A stretch of DNA of 64,000 bases from Wuchereria bancrofti (GCA_005281725.1 SSBO01000001.1:6494399-6558398); one strand, 5' to 3'; shown: positions 26,550 to 39,624, counted from the first letter of the stretch. Notes: generated by a model not told the origin, from the sequence alone. A program made the numbers and translations.

Positions 26550-29500
26550 ACGAAAAGTAAAAAAGAATGCTTAATAATTATAGTGATTATTAAAAAAAAT
26601 AATCTGTGGAACAATATCAACTAAATATACACTGTGACATTTTGAATATTTGTCACAGATATATCGAGTTTGTAGTCTTCTTTGCTAGAGCTTAGATTTT
26701 CATGTTGTGGTTGCTCTCCATAACCTATTGCGCTTCAAGGAAACGTCTGAAGAAATTGAAAAATTCGAAATCTTTATTCCATTTTTATTTCCATTTTCTT
26801 TCCTTATTTGTTTATTGAGAATTTGATCATAACAGGTCAAGAAGAGCTGATTATTTGTACATCGGGATAAATTGACATGGAAATGAAATTTTTTCATAGT
26901 CATAAAATTTGAAATTGTTTTTCTCTATAACTGTGCCAATCACTCTAAAAAGTTGTGACTCAGTAGAAATCATTTGTATCAAGAGTTGAAAGTTGACTGG
27001 GTCCAAAAATTTTTACAAATAAAAGAATCGAGTATGTCCTTTTCGAAAGAGAATTTCTTCTGAATCGTAACATCAAAGAACTAATACAACTTCTAATGTA
27101 TGATCAGTGGATAGAATTTTTTAACTTTTTTCGATGTGGAAATGTAATCATTTAAACATCGAAATGGCGCAAATATCGCTATAAATTAAAATTTATTTTC
27201 TTCAGTTTCATTTTATAGTATATGTTCTGGAAAAGGTTTCTTGAAGAGATTTGGAAGACAAGTGTCTGGGAAAACTTTATTTAAAATATAACAGCATAGA
27301 GGGCTTATTAAATCAATGATTTTCTGTAATTTGGAAATGTATCAATCTATTAAAATGAAATTTACAATAAATGAGAATAAACTGAAACAAATCGAAAGTG
27401 GTTAATTCAATAATCAATAATTATATAATCATCATGATTTCTTCATCATAAAAATATCTGAATTGCAACTGTGTTATACAACTAGATGTTATCAGATTTG
27501 TGCTACCGCAGGAATGACACCTGAATCTTGCCTAACGCATAAAAATTCAGATAATTACTATTTTTGTTATCAATATCAGCTAGTATCATTACTGCTCGAG
27601 ACTTTTAATAGGAAAGGTAAAAAGAAATGATTGTGTTCAGCTGAAGTTCTCTGAACATTACTAAACCGAATTTAATATTTTATTTAACTTTTTCAAGAGG
27701 ACATGAAGATATTTTTCAAGAAAAAGAATTAGAAAGCCAAATTGGCTCTGTAATTAATTGATATTTTTTATCACTGTAATTTGCTCTTGAAAATTTTTTT
27801 TTACTTTTATTTTCTTATCCTTGTTTGGCAAAAAATTTTGATCTATTTTTAGGAAAGGTTAGGAATATAAAAGTTTGAAATCAAGTAACACCCTTTCTGA
27901 AAACTGGAAGTATCGAGGCCAGAAAAGTTCTAGAAAAGTTGGCAAAATTTTTCAGCATTTTTTCTTCCTTTCTGCTGGACACATGTGCAGCTATTCTTTT
28001 AACACTACCAAAAAATTGATGAGAGGAGAAATGGACAAGTTGTATACTTTGAGTACCAAAAACGTAAATTAAATAACGCCCAAATAATGTAAGGCGCAAA
28101 TAACTGTTAGCATCATTTTCTGAACTTAAGAATTCCTCAAAAACTCAAACACTCGCTTTTCTACACTTAAATATGTGTGTAACACTTTCTTTAGCGACTC
28201 AGCAGGTAGTGGAACATTTCTGGAATTGCCCTAAATTCTCCCCATCCATTCTATTATATGTGACTTTGTTTAATTTTCCAAACTGAAATTGAAAATTTCT
28301 GAAATAACTCCAGGTTTAAATGACGGTCAACTTTTGATGAAAGCTTGGTTTAATTAAAAAATCTGTAAATATACGAAAATACAGCCTTTGCAATCTTCAC
28401 TACACCCGATCGATAACAACTGCTTTTTAATTCTTATGCTGCCACATTTTAGAATGAAAACGATTTGAAGCAGAATTACATAAATAGTCAATTGTTCACT
28501 TCTAAAATGTCAAAACTTTAATAATAGGAATATATTTGCATTAAGAATTAGAACCAATTTGTGATGAATTCAAAGAACCGAACTCTAACGATCGTTTCAG
28601 AAAGCAAACTGATGCGTTAATGAAAAATTGATGTACTCGTTCACGTGTACACACGTGTTACGTCTATTTATTCAAATAATTTTTTAAAATGCCAGCCATC
28701 AATTTTGAGTTGTCTTGCATAAGACGCATAAATGTTCGTGTGAGTTTTTTGCTTCATTTTTCGTATTATTAAATTAGTATTGTTTGATTCGTGAACAAAT
28801 TTTTATCGAAACTTTTTAAGAAGTTTGATTTAAAGGTGCAAATTAAGAGTAAAAAATAATAAGTACTTATTTCCAAGAATGACAGAATGGTTTGGTCACA
28901 AGCCAGTTTCCAATGATCTCTGAAATGGATTTCGAATACATCAAATTATGTCGATGCGTTCCTAAAATCGTTCAAATATATATTTTTCTCTAAATGATCA
29001 TCGATTATTTACACTCTGCTTGACGTATCTGATACTTTAATATCATTGACGTTGTACACTTGTAATTCATTCTTTTGAAAGCAATAAAACATAACGGCTT
29101 ATTTTTTGATAAAATTTGTGAAATAGCTGATTTTAGCCCAGTACATGTCAAACTTGGCGCAGATCGTGCTTGTGGTTAACTAATTTGCTATAATTATAAA
29201 TCAAAAATGAAATGAAATAATAAAAGACATGAGTTGATATCCATTTGAAATCAAATATTTTTCCTAACCGAAGGATTAATTGCTTAGCAGGAAGATTTAC
29301 TGATTGACCGACTCACTTGTTAATACCATTCAAATGAATCACCGAGTTTAATACTTCCAAGCAAATTCATGCAACATTAAAAATACTAAAATAAAATTGC
29401 AAAACGAATTGAATGATTTGAACTGATTGATATTTGAAATATTCGGAACATATTTATAATTGTTATGTCACCGATTGTTATATCATAATTGTTATGATTT

Positions 29501-29944
29501 AGATAAACGATTCGATTACTTTCCTGGAAATGCAAATACACAGAATGTGGAATGAAATGACTCATCAATGACTAAATTACAGTAATGATTTCAAATTGAA
29601 ATAGACTCATGCCTCAAGTAATGAAAGGCAATGAAAAGGGATAACCGCAAAATCTGGGTGATACATAGCAATTAATTTTAAGCAATCTTTTTTTTGGCAG
29701 TATCGCTAAACTCCAGCTTTTTATCTTTTTATAAAACGAGGCAACTGTAACCTAAGTTTCGAAAAATTCGAAAATGAATAATATTTAGTCCATGAATTTT
29801 TGCTTTCAATTTTTATCACATTCAGTCGTCCGGCCTAATATTTCACATCTAATGAAGTTAACTGAAAAAAAGATAACATAAAATTGAAGGATTAATTGCA
29901 GAAGTACTTCAACAAATAAACATTTTTACACTTCTCTCATTTGC

Positions 29945-29976
29945 CCGCTGATATTTTGTACCGCTGATATTTTGCA
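29945..29976. repeat. 16-bp tandem duplication
   Basis: The unit CCGCTGATATTTTG plus two bases occurs twice in direct succession, with one difference (TA versus CA) at the end. Confidence 0.8.
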
Positions 29977-30170
29977 CAACAATCATTCAACAAATATTTT
30001 ATTTCCTTCTTACTGCATTCTACGATTGTAACAGTCAAATTAATCGCTGTGTGATTTTTTTAAACTTTTTTTTTTGATTTTAAATCATTCCAGAAATGAT
30101 TTAAAATAACTAAATTTTTGTAAGACAAAAATTTGATAAAAACTAAATTTCCTTTTCTTCATTCCAAAAA

Positions 30171-30176
30171 TTTATT
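30171..30176 (-). terminator. Polyadenylation signal of globin gene
   Basis: AATAAA on the minus strand (TTTATT on +), about 45 bases after the globin stop codon. Confidence 0.55.
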
Positions 30177-30220
30177 TTTGTAGCTACCTTAACATTATCA
30201 GTATCTGATTAATAAGCCTG

Positions 30221-31947
30221 TCACACCTGAGACGTCTTATAGTGTTCAACAATAGCACCAACCGTTTGAAATAACTTCTCCCATGCTCGTTCCGCATTTT
30301 CATCATGTCGTCCTAATGTCCTGCGCACATTTTCCAGCAGTGGTTTTATCATTTTCTATAAAAATTTGACGGTAAAAAATTCTAATGACGTAGTTTGATA
30401 ATAATTATATGCTAAAAAAACCACAGTCAATTCATCCAAGTGGCGTATGAAGCCATTTCGTTTAATTTATTATGCACTACGATTCCAAATCTCCTAGCAA
30501 ATTTTTTTCTTTTATAAACCGTTTTCTAATTTCAATTTTTTTCGAAATATTCTCTCATTTAAAGTGAAAGAAATTTAAAGAAATATTTTTTCAGTTTACT
30601 GTGAATTTGAAATTTTTAACGTAAATCTTTAGTTCCTTTTCTAGTTTGACATGAGTTTCTATCTTCACTTAAAAGAAAATTATTGTAACTTTGTCATAAG
30701 TTGAAATGGATATATCTCAAATTAGACGCTGATCAATTGTTGGAATTAAAATCAATCTGAAACCTGCATATGATGCACTTGTATATTATGCCTAGCATGC
30801 TTGGCCGAGATTCGTTTTAATACGTCGTAGGGCATTTGCTCATTGTTTAAACTTTCAACGATTTTTTTTAAAGCGTTCATGTAAGTACGCGCGAAATTTC
30901 GCAAAACACTGGATGATATTAATGAACTGTCCGGTATGGCGCGAAACTGAGGCCAAAAGTATTTGTAATCTGGATTTTCCGAGAGCATCCTATAAAGAGA
31001 CTCACATTTTTGCTTAAAAAACCAGTTTTGATTAATAAACTGATTGTGAACATAGATTTCAAACTCAGTAAATCTGAGTTCAATGATCAACTGACACTCT
31101 CTATTGTTCATAAGCTTTATTTATCACAGTAACAATAATCTCTCCTAAATGATTTATTCTGAAGATGAAACAGATGGACAGATAGGATACTGTGCGGCAT
31201 ACGTGTCATTGCTATCTTAATGATCTCGTAAAAATTAACATAAAAAAAGTTTCAAATGGACAGCAGTACTTTAAAGGGCCTAAGATAGCTTGCAAGATAG
31301 CTGAACGGTAGTAGAGAAATAGTCACAGATACCAGAAACAACGAATATAGAACGACAGACGACCTCATGTAAAATAAGCAAATAAACTTCGTTATTTTTA
31401 AGAGCTGACTCAAGAAATATTCTGAGACCATTCGATGTTAAGTCCTTCTCAAATAAGTTGAATGTTTCGTGTAGTAATTTACGATCTTCGAGAGAAAGCT
31501 TGTTTACCTGGATTGATAGGAAATCACCTGTAATATTGCTGAAGTTTAAGAAACTTTTTAAAGCAATACTTAAATTAAGTCGTCAATTTTTGTTTCTACT
31601 TCTTACTTAACTTTTATTTCACAACAATTTTATATTCCAATCAAACTATTTTCGTTTGAAAGAATATGAAAACCAATTACAGATGACTTAGTAGCTTTAA
31701 GGTTTCGAAATGCATCAAATAAGCTTAAAATAAACGAATTAGCATAAGAAGCAGGACTGTCAGAGTGATCTACCGAATACAGTTTCCTGAAAGCCTATTT
31801 GGATAATCAGAAATAATATAAAATGAATTTAAAATTATATTCAATTATGCAATATTTTACTCTTCCTTCTCTTAAAGTGCGCATTTGTAGTTGTTGCATA
31901 TCAGTTTGCTGATCTCTAATTTTGTCCAAATAAAGTGATCGATACAT
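30221..31947 (-). CDS. Globin-domain protein
   Basis: Exons in gene order: 31947-31861, 31794-31681, 31507 to about 31388, about 31012 to 30764, 30355-30221. Exon 3 opens with a globin A helix (LSLEDRKLLHETF...NGLRIF). Exon 4 carries PDYKYFWPQF, with the CD1-type Phe, the IPDSS segment, the E helix and the F helix, with the proximal His in SAKHARH. Exon 5 holds the G-H helices (AWEKLFQTVGAIVEHYK). About 70 residues precede the fold, which is common in nematode globins. Exons 1-3 join cleanly in phase 0. The exon 3/4 joint is uncertain: obvious sites add about 13 residues in the A/B-helix region relative to myoglobin. By alignment the distal E7 position is Phe, not His or Gln. The family binds haem and O2 or takes part in redox signalling; a specific role is not inferable. 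The start is the first ATG in an exon bounded by TTCTTTTAG (acceptor ends at 31988), with a two-codon upstream ATG-TAA in the leader. Confidence 0.85.
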
Positions 31948-34900
31948 GAAAGAATCAGTTACATCAGATCAATATGACAGTTTACTTCTAAAAGAAACAA
32001 CACTTTTAGCAAAGAGTGGAAAAAAACAAACTTACTACGAGGGAAACTATTTTCCGCCTCTCTCTTAGATGCTTTCGAAATCTTCTTTTTGAGTAATATC
32101 AGATAACGCATTACTTCTACAATAAAAAAGATTTAGAAGTCAGATTCTACGTAATTGAAATTACAATTAATGTGCACTACGTTATTCATTAAACTTTATG
32201 GATGGATAAGGTTAGTGGTTTACCGTAATACATTTTAATATGTTAGATAAAAAGTGCTGATGAAGTAAGTGATTTAGCAGGTGTGACATTCTGTGTAGTA
32301 GAAAAGATTGCGCTGTAGAGGGAAAGAATCTTCGAGAATAAGTCTCTTTGAGATTTATTGCTGTGACGGGAAGTAATGGAAAAATTGCGTGATTGCGTGA
32401 CACCCCTTATATATGACAAATAATGCACCCTAGGAGAAAAAGTTGTGAATAACCTAAATGTTGTTTATGAAATTTATGAGAGATCAGATGTGAAAAATAT
32501 TTAATCATATTACAGTTAAACTGTAACTGTATCCGACTTGAAATCAAGCAGGAAGTAATTGTGCTTCCGACTCCCGGCTCTCAGAAAACATTACATTTTT
32601 TGGTTTCCTTTAGTCGTTTTGATTACATCTGTAAATCGCTTTTTTTTGCTTCATGACTTTCTATAAGTTAAGCATAATTTAATCAAGGAAGCTTGCAACT
32701 CTGACCTTTAAATTCGGAATTTAAAATATTTTTCAAAATTCAAAATCTTGTATTCTTTAAAAATTCCAATTTCCTTTTTTTATTAGAAAATTAAAGAATA
32801 AGATTAAACAATGATTGTTTTATGCTAGAATCAATTGGAATTGCTAGCGTTATCTTGTTAAAGGTTTCTTTACTCCTACTTCTTTTATTCTTTCCTGTCA
32901 TGTTTCCAATTTTTGATAAAATTTTACATTTCAAAAAAATTCCTTCTGAATCTTTTGCTACATGTTTACTACCTGGATTATCATATGAAGTGGTAAAGTA
33001 TATTTGGGAAAGCTGCGAAAAGTAATTTATTTTTCTTTTAGGCATTGAGATGAAGCTAAAGTTTTGCACCATATTGGATTGCACCTGATACATTTACGTA
33101 TAGATTTTTCTTACTCAGTAATTTATTTTTGCAAGAATTTTAATCCTTAGTTCTGTCTTTTTCACCTCTAATTTTTTATTTTCCAAAGTCCAAACCTTTC
33201 TCAGTATTTTTCGAAAGTTTTAAAAAAGACTGAATTACACAACAACTTTTAATTCCATTAAAATACTACTTTGAAATTGTCCAATCTTCATCAAAAATGC
33301 TGATTCAGTACTAAATTTAAATTGAAGTGTTAGATACAAAAGCGTTAACTAGTGTTCTGTTCAAATAATTAGCAACAATGCTAGCAGAAACCATATTTAA
33401 ATTCTGTCACTAAACGACCTCTGATAATATTCAAACTTTGATCCAAAAGCCGTTGCTTTCATTATCTTCTGGCCATTTTATATTTAATTCAAATTTCTCT
33501 CTCCAACACTTATTTGTTGCATCAATTTGCAGTGTCAAATTGCTTCCATCGCATAATTCAAGATTAATACCACTTATGAGAATAGATTAATAATAAGTAA
33601 ATAGTTTAAAATAGTGTCTAAAAACTCACCAATCAATATTAACACATGCAATTCGTGCTTCATTCCTTATTTCTTTAACATTTTACTGCAAATTTTGTGC
33701 ACTCCACTTCAAATTAATTAGTTATGCATTAGATGCATTAAAGAATTGCTTATACAGTATCGAATTTCTTGTAACATTGATTGCTTTACATTAAATTCAT
33801 TCATTCCGTTGAAAAGTTTTCCAGCTCACTTTTTCCTACGTAAATTCTCAAAAATTCATTTTAGCTGTGTTGGCTTTTCTCCAAATTTTGCTCCGTACAA
33901 TTTCTTCAGAAATTTCAGTATAATTTTTAAATAAAATTAATATAGAGTGGTAAATATAATGAAAGTTGAATTTCAAGCACTAACGATAATTAAAATTCTA
34001 TGGTTGTTTATTTGCTTGCTTTATCACTACCAAAAATCAAAGAATGCTATTATAGAGATGAATCATGAAAAGTATTCAAGTACTTTTAATTACTCCTTGA
34101 GATTAGGATCAAACTTTCATCATGAGGTAGAAGCTTGACAAAATTTACAAATGAAATTTCAACGCAAAGTTTATTTCTTGCAGTTCACTCAGAAGTTTCA
34201 GTATAATTTTTAATCAACTAAGCAAAAAAATCAAAAAATAGTATCTACTAAAAAACATTGTAGTGCTTCAGATATTACTCTCTGAAGTGGAAATTCCTCA
34301 TAAGGAATGTTTGAGAAGCTATTTTAAACCATTTAAATTGAATTTTTAGTAATAGCATCCGCAATTGCAATGAAGTTATTCTAACTCTGTTGATATTGAC
34401 ATTTTTTCTTCCTTTCAGATCATAAGACTATTTTGACTGAAATGTAATTTCTCTCCTCATATAATCGTTAAGTGTTGTGACAAAGTGAGTGAAATGTTTG
34501 TGTAGGAGTCTTCCTAGAGGCATCAAATGATCTAAAATAAAATTTACAATTTCATAAGATTAACTAAAAATTTCCGATAGAAAGAAAGAAGAATGAGACA
34601 TGGTGAAATTACTGTGTGAGATAGTTTGAAATAACCAAAAAATCCCTATGTTTTTGAGAAATTCAAGAAATCTTTATTTAGCATTTTATCATTTAGTTGT
34701 GTACCCAACATTAAAGTATTAAAAGCAAATAAATGCATTTGTCTGGGAGAATTTCTTTAGCAACGGAAAGTTTTTTCCCACCTAATTTCTAAATGATTAA
34801 TGATTTTCAATTAATTTCAACTGTTTTGTTTCTTTGACATCTTTTCACTGCTTAAAATAATCATTTACATTTTCGCATTTTCCGGCCATTTATTCTATTT

Positions 34901-36088
34901 TATTTTGGATTTTTTAGTTATAGTGCAGTTTCATGCTGCAAAAAACGATAACAAGTCTTTTAATAATTAAAATTTTTTAAAAAAAATTTTAAATGAATTT
35001 GAGTAGCTGATTTAATTCTTGTGGAAATTCAAAGGCGCAGAAGACTAATGACCAAGTATTTTGCTTGCTAGCTACCTCTAATATTATGCATAATGCATTA
35101 ACAATCAAATACTTTAATGTTATTAAGCGTATTTCGAAAACTTGGCATCAAAAATTACAGCAGCAGCTTTTTTCTTATGGCTAAAAGAGATTTTGAAATT
35201 TCGTTGAAATCATCAGCACACTTGATGGGCAACAATTCCAATAGATTTAGTTTCTGTGAATTATTTTAAATATAACTTAATGAAGTGTGAACATCCAATG
35301 AGAATAAAGAATTGAATGAGACTAATTATCTCTCCGATCTAAGCAAATATTTTTTGAAATTAAATTCAGTGCTTTTACTGTTGAAATAGATGATGAAGCT
35401 AGTGACGACATTTAAGAATGGAAGAATTTATTTTGCATTTAAACGTTGATGAATTTGAAATTGATTAGGCGGAGCTGTTTCGCTCTGCTTGTATTACTTT
35501 TGAATTGAGCGGATGAAAATGAGGTAGAAATGAATGAATCACAGACGGCTTCATCCTTAGACGAAGCTAATTTTATTCAATTCAGTACAACTATCATCAT
35601 ACAAATTACGAACTTGTTCTCTATCTTGAAATTAAAATTTTTCAGCTTTTTCTATCTACAAGAGCAATTTTCAATTATTGCATCTACGACTTAAGCAATT
35701 TTACTTGTACTTACTTAATCATAAAAATTACGAATACTATCATATGTAACACTCGATGTCATGCTGATCAACCATTCTAAGCCTGTCAATTTTGAGTTAA
35801 TTCAAAGACTTTATGATCATTGTGAATTCCATGCATCTTCCGGTTTTTCAACTAAAAGAATTCGGCAAGATGTAGGATAACTTTCATTTGTTCGAGAATT
35901 CCTAAATTGAACTCCTTGTTCTGTTGATTTACAGCCACCACCAATGACGTATACTTGCGATGAAGTTTCAACTTAGGTATTAACTTAATCACATTCTATG
36001 TCTACAGCAATGAAAATAGTGGAAAATTACAGAAAATGGAATCAGGCGAAAACCGTATGATAGCTGCCGGATAAATAGGTTAATATCA
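31948..36088. other. Intergenic between globin and CARP genes
   Basis: The globin leader occupies about 31948-31987 (minus). A further open segment near 32036-32107 (minus) sits between an acceptor and a GTAAGT donor but cannot be joined in frame to the globin exons. It may be a 5' leader exon. The remainder, to the CARP acceptor at 36089, is AT-rich with no supported exon. Confidence 0.5.
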
Positions 36089-36089
36089 G
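36080..36089 (+). other. Probable trans-splice acceptor of CARP gene
   Basis: TTAATATCAG ending at 36089, 15 bases before the ATG at 36105. No earlier coding exon was found, so SL trans-splicing is the simplest reading. Confidence 0.5.
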
Positions 36090-36104
36090 TTTGGTGGTGC
36101 GATT

Positions 36105-37459
36105 ATGACATATATTACTATTTTATTCTTAGCAACGTTTTATCCACAATTGAGGACGTTAAGAATGAACGATTATCCGTGGACATATGATAATGACCTT
36201 TTTGGAGGTAATTTTATTGTGCACATAAATTTTACATCAAAATTCAGCAGCTGTCGAAAAATACTTTGCCTTATTTTTCCTTTCAGGAAATGAATTTTTC
36301 CTTTGCAAATGAAAAAAATTATAGCATTTTGAAGTGGAATTGAATTCTTTATAGGACCTGACTTTTGGGGTTTATTGAGTAAGAAGTGGAAGATGTGTGC
36401 AAAAGGAAAAATGCAATCGCCAATAAACATCAAACCAGCGTCGATCTTATTCGATCCCCGACTAAGTGATATTAAAATAGATCAAATATCAGTAAGCTTT
36501 TTCTGATTTTATGGCTGTGACATGCGAATGCTTTTGTGATTAGAAAAGATTTTGCGACCATTAATTTTCAACATTAACATCAATTCTCTTACTTCTATGA
36601 TTGGAATAGATTTTAAATTAAAATTAAAACGAACCAGGAATTAGTTTTCGGTTAAAATTTAGATGTGCTGAAATTTGTGTGGAAACGAGAGTTAACATTT
36701 TAAATTTCTTTCAATGCACCCATTACTTATGTTTTATATAGCAAGAAATTTTTTATAACTATGCAACAACTCCTTACTTTGCAGAAATCTTTTATGTTTG
36801 AATTGAAATAAATTGAATGAACTGATTAAAGTGGAATTGAAAATAAGGTTGATTGCGCAAAAAATTTTAGAATATGAAGTCATCCTACAAATTTGTTTAT
36901 TTTTCATTTTTTCTGAAATATTCCCAGTACCGTATTGGTGTCGCAATAAAACTATGCAACCGTTTTCAGGCGACTGCTGAAATGATAAACATAGGTCAGA
37001 TGCCACGATTACGAATAATTTATGATACTCATTTTTCTGCAGTAAACATCACTGGCGGGCCATTGCGTCCTTACAAATACCGCCTACAAAGGATAGATTT
37101 TCATTATTCAAACGATGACATGACAGGTTCGGAGCATGCCATCAATTCGAGAAACTTCCCCATGGAGGTCTTTTTTACTTTTCACATTTAAGTTATAACT
37201 TTCTATGCTGAGAATTCAATCAAAGTAATGTGGTCTTACGAAGAAGTCAATTCACAAACGAAAGGACAGAAAGCAATGAATTGAGAAAACTATTCCGAGG
37301 CGCTATTGTTGTGATCAAAGTAGTGCAAATTTCTCTTACTTTCAGATTCAATTGATAACATATAATACTGATTTGTACAGTAATTTTACAACAGCTTTAA
37401 CGTTGCCACGTGGAATCGCCGCTGTTTCGATCATCGTTTTGGTTATATGTTTGAATTTC

Positions 37460-37550
<91 letters not shown>

Positions 37551-39342
37551 AGTTTCCTCATGATTATTGTAATCCATTTGTTTCGTTCATTTTATCGAAA
37601 CAGTTTTTTGCGAGCTTTTAATAGTGGCTCATTTGTCATTGTAATGATCATTTGACCTTAGCAGGGTTATCGTTTCATTTCAAATTATTTGTCCTTAAAA
37701 GAAAACAAATCGTACCTCGATGAGCAGCGTTGAAATTCCATTGTCTTTAATCATAAAAGAAAATTACAGGTTGATGAACACACCAATGAAGAGCTGTCGA
37801 AGATCACTGAATCTATCGAAAAAGTACCTTTCAGAAGTAATGCTCAACTTTCGCTTCTAAATATCGGAAATGAAATGAAATAACTTCCTCCATTACATGA
37901 CCTTTTTTAGAATTTCTAGAATCACTTTATCATTTGCAAAATTTTAAATTTTGTCAACTAATAGCAATGTATGAAGAAAGAAAATTTCAGAGAAGCGTAT
38001 CACACTGCATGAATTAAAAATATGGAAATTATTCCCCGCTTTAGTAGACTATGTGACATACGAAGGATCGATGACATCACCAGGATGTTATGAAACAGTC
38101 ACCTGGATTATACTTAATCATCCAATTTATATCACTAGGACAAATGTAAACCTTTTTATAGGATGAGTTAATCTAACACGTTAATTGCGTATTGCTCAAC
38201 AAGAATCGTCACCAAAAGACCAAGAGAGAAAGAGAGAGGGGGAGAGAGAGCTCAGAATGAACATTTAAGTTTTAACAGATTTATTCCAGCTCCCACAGTC
38301 TTACTTCCGCAGCCTCACAAAAGATACAGGCCAAGGTTGAATGAATGTTGAGCAGTAGTTAATTAAAAGTTTAAAGTCTAAATTGTTTTTAGTTGGAGAG
38401 TTAAGGTTGAATCTATATGCTTTATTTTTTCATTGCTGATAGAGAATTTCAATGTGAGGTTTGAAATTTTCATTTAATAAATTTGCAACTAAGTAATCAC
38501 CATGAGTACATTGCAGTTAAATAAGTGGCGGAAACTACAACGGACCATTGCGGCAGAAAAAGAGCCCCAGTATGTGGCCCCTAATTTCAGACCATTACAA
38601 CATTCCTACGGGCGACTAATTAGAACTAATATTATCAACAAAGTAAGTTTAAGTTTAAATTTCATCTCATCTAATTTGTTATGATTTTCCTCATTCCGAC
38701 AGAAAGAACACAGCTCATTATTCCCCACTGTCTGAACTATGCGCATGCGGCACACAATGACTTTTCTCTTTTAATTCAGTATTTTAGAAAATTTTTTTGA
38801 ATTTTCGTAGTTTAAATTAGATTATCAATCAAATTGAATGTGCATATGAAATCAATATGAAAAGTATTATTTTTCTTCTTCTATAATCATGCTTAAATCG
38901 ATTATTGAATCAAGAAATGTGTTCATTGATTTTTAACAATCAGTTTTGCAGTAAGATAGCGACTGTCGCTATGTCCCAATCAATTTGTCATATTCTGATT
39001 TTTAGTTTAATTTCAAATCACCTGCATTATTCCAGCAAAAATTTTTTAGCATTTTAATTACGTGTTACTGAACAAGAATCGTTACCTTTGTTTAAAGATT
39101 GAAGTGACCTTTGTTCTTGCTAAAAGCTTATCACTAACATCGAACAATTAATTTTTCCTCTACTTACAGCTTTAATCTTAAATACTTCAAATCCCGATTC
39201 CACAGCATCTAAATATCACGTAGATTACAGTGATTATCCAAATTCACATCTGATTTATGTCACTTTTTTCTAGAATGCCAGCATTGAATGCAAGCGTCAC
39301 ATTACAGTTTCACGGTATCGCTCAAATTTGGGACGAACTTGA
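36105..39342 (+). CDS. Carbonic anhydrase-related protein, CARP X/XI type (acatalytic)
   Basis: Eight phase-consistent exons: 36105-36207, 36355-36491, 36970-37167, 37346-37441, 37770-37836, 37991-38145, 38517-38642, 39274-39342 (316 aa; human CARP X is about 328). A hydrophobic start (MTYITILFLAT) suggests a signal peptide. Alpha-CA landmarks follow in order: PDFWGLLS, KGKMQSPINI, ILFDPRL, NITGGPL, GSEHAINSRNF, EIQLITYN, YEGSMTSPGCYETVTWI, ITRTN and NFRPLQ. The three zinc-ligand positions read D123, H125 and Q148 instead of His/His/His, so it should not hydrate CO2; CARP X/XI also keep only the middle His and have Gln at the third site. This class is secreted and mostly neural in vertebrates; C. 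elegans has cah-1/cah-2 relatives. The last exon (NASIEC...) is chosen by position and its Cys; a CTT-TAA ending at about 39170 is the alternative. The fourth intron carries a large CA microsatellite. Confidence 0.93.
37459..37549. repeat. (CA)n microsatellite in CARP intron 4
   Basis: CA/CATACA units turning into pure CA from about 37472 to 37549 (about 39 pure units), the longest simple repeat in the window. It starts 18 bases after the donor of exon 4 and lies wholly in the intron. The open frames on both strands here are repeat artefacts. Confidence 0.95.
38221..38251. repeat. (GA)n-rich tract in CARP intron 6
   Basis: Imperfect GAGAGA repeats with short A and G interruptions over about 30 bases, in the intron between CARP exons 6 and 7. 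Confidence 0.75.
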
Positions 39343-39541
39343 AATTTTTGGAAAATTCCTCAAATAAGTGGTAACAATAATCCGAAATGTGAGCAATTTA
39401 TCTGTATTCTTTGGAATAATGTGATGAAAATATATGAACTATTATTGAGTGATCTTATCAAGCATTAAATTACGTCCATTCATTTTGTCGCTTAGAAGTG
39501 AAATTTCAGTGAAACAAGTGGAATTTTACTTGATTTAGAGA

Positions 39542-39547
39542 AATAAA
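39542..39547 (+). terminator. Polyadenylation signal of CARP gene
   Basis: AATAAA 200 bases after the CARP stop codon. It lies about 80 bases from the stop codon of the convergent kinase gene. Confidence 0.55.
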
Positions 39548-39624
39548 GTTTTGTTTTGTATTGAAATACAACAGACTGATATACATAGTAAATTTGCATT
39601 GATAAAAACATTGGCAATAATTAA

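Larger units (their letters stand above)
20783..30170. other. Long intergenic region, no gene supported
   Basis: About 9.4 kb of AT-rich sequence. Open frames at 20944-21201 (+), 23495-23743 (-), 24597-24863 (-), 27875-28072 (+) and others are short, lack recognisable domains and do not join into exon chains. It contains a two-copy 48-bp repeat (26454-26549), a two-copy 16-bp repeat (29945-29976), a paired CACGTG motif (28642-28657) and a 12-bp perfect hairpin (30078-30106). Confidence 0.5.

Noticed and set aside
32036..32107. MRYLILLKKK segment upstream of globin, between acceptor and GTAAGT donor
   Set aside because: Joining it to the next acceptor hits a stop, so it cannot be coding with the globin model; it may be a leader exon at most.
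32520..32590. tRNA-Ser-like segment (ACTTGAAAT followed by a variable-arm-like hairpin)
   Set aside because: No acceptor stem, no D-arm and no canonical T-loop (GTTCGA) at the right distance; likely coincidence.
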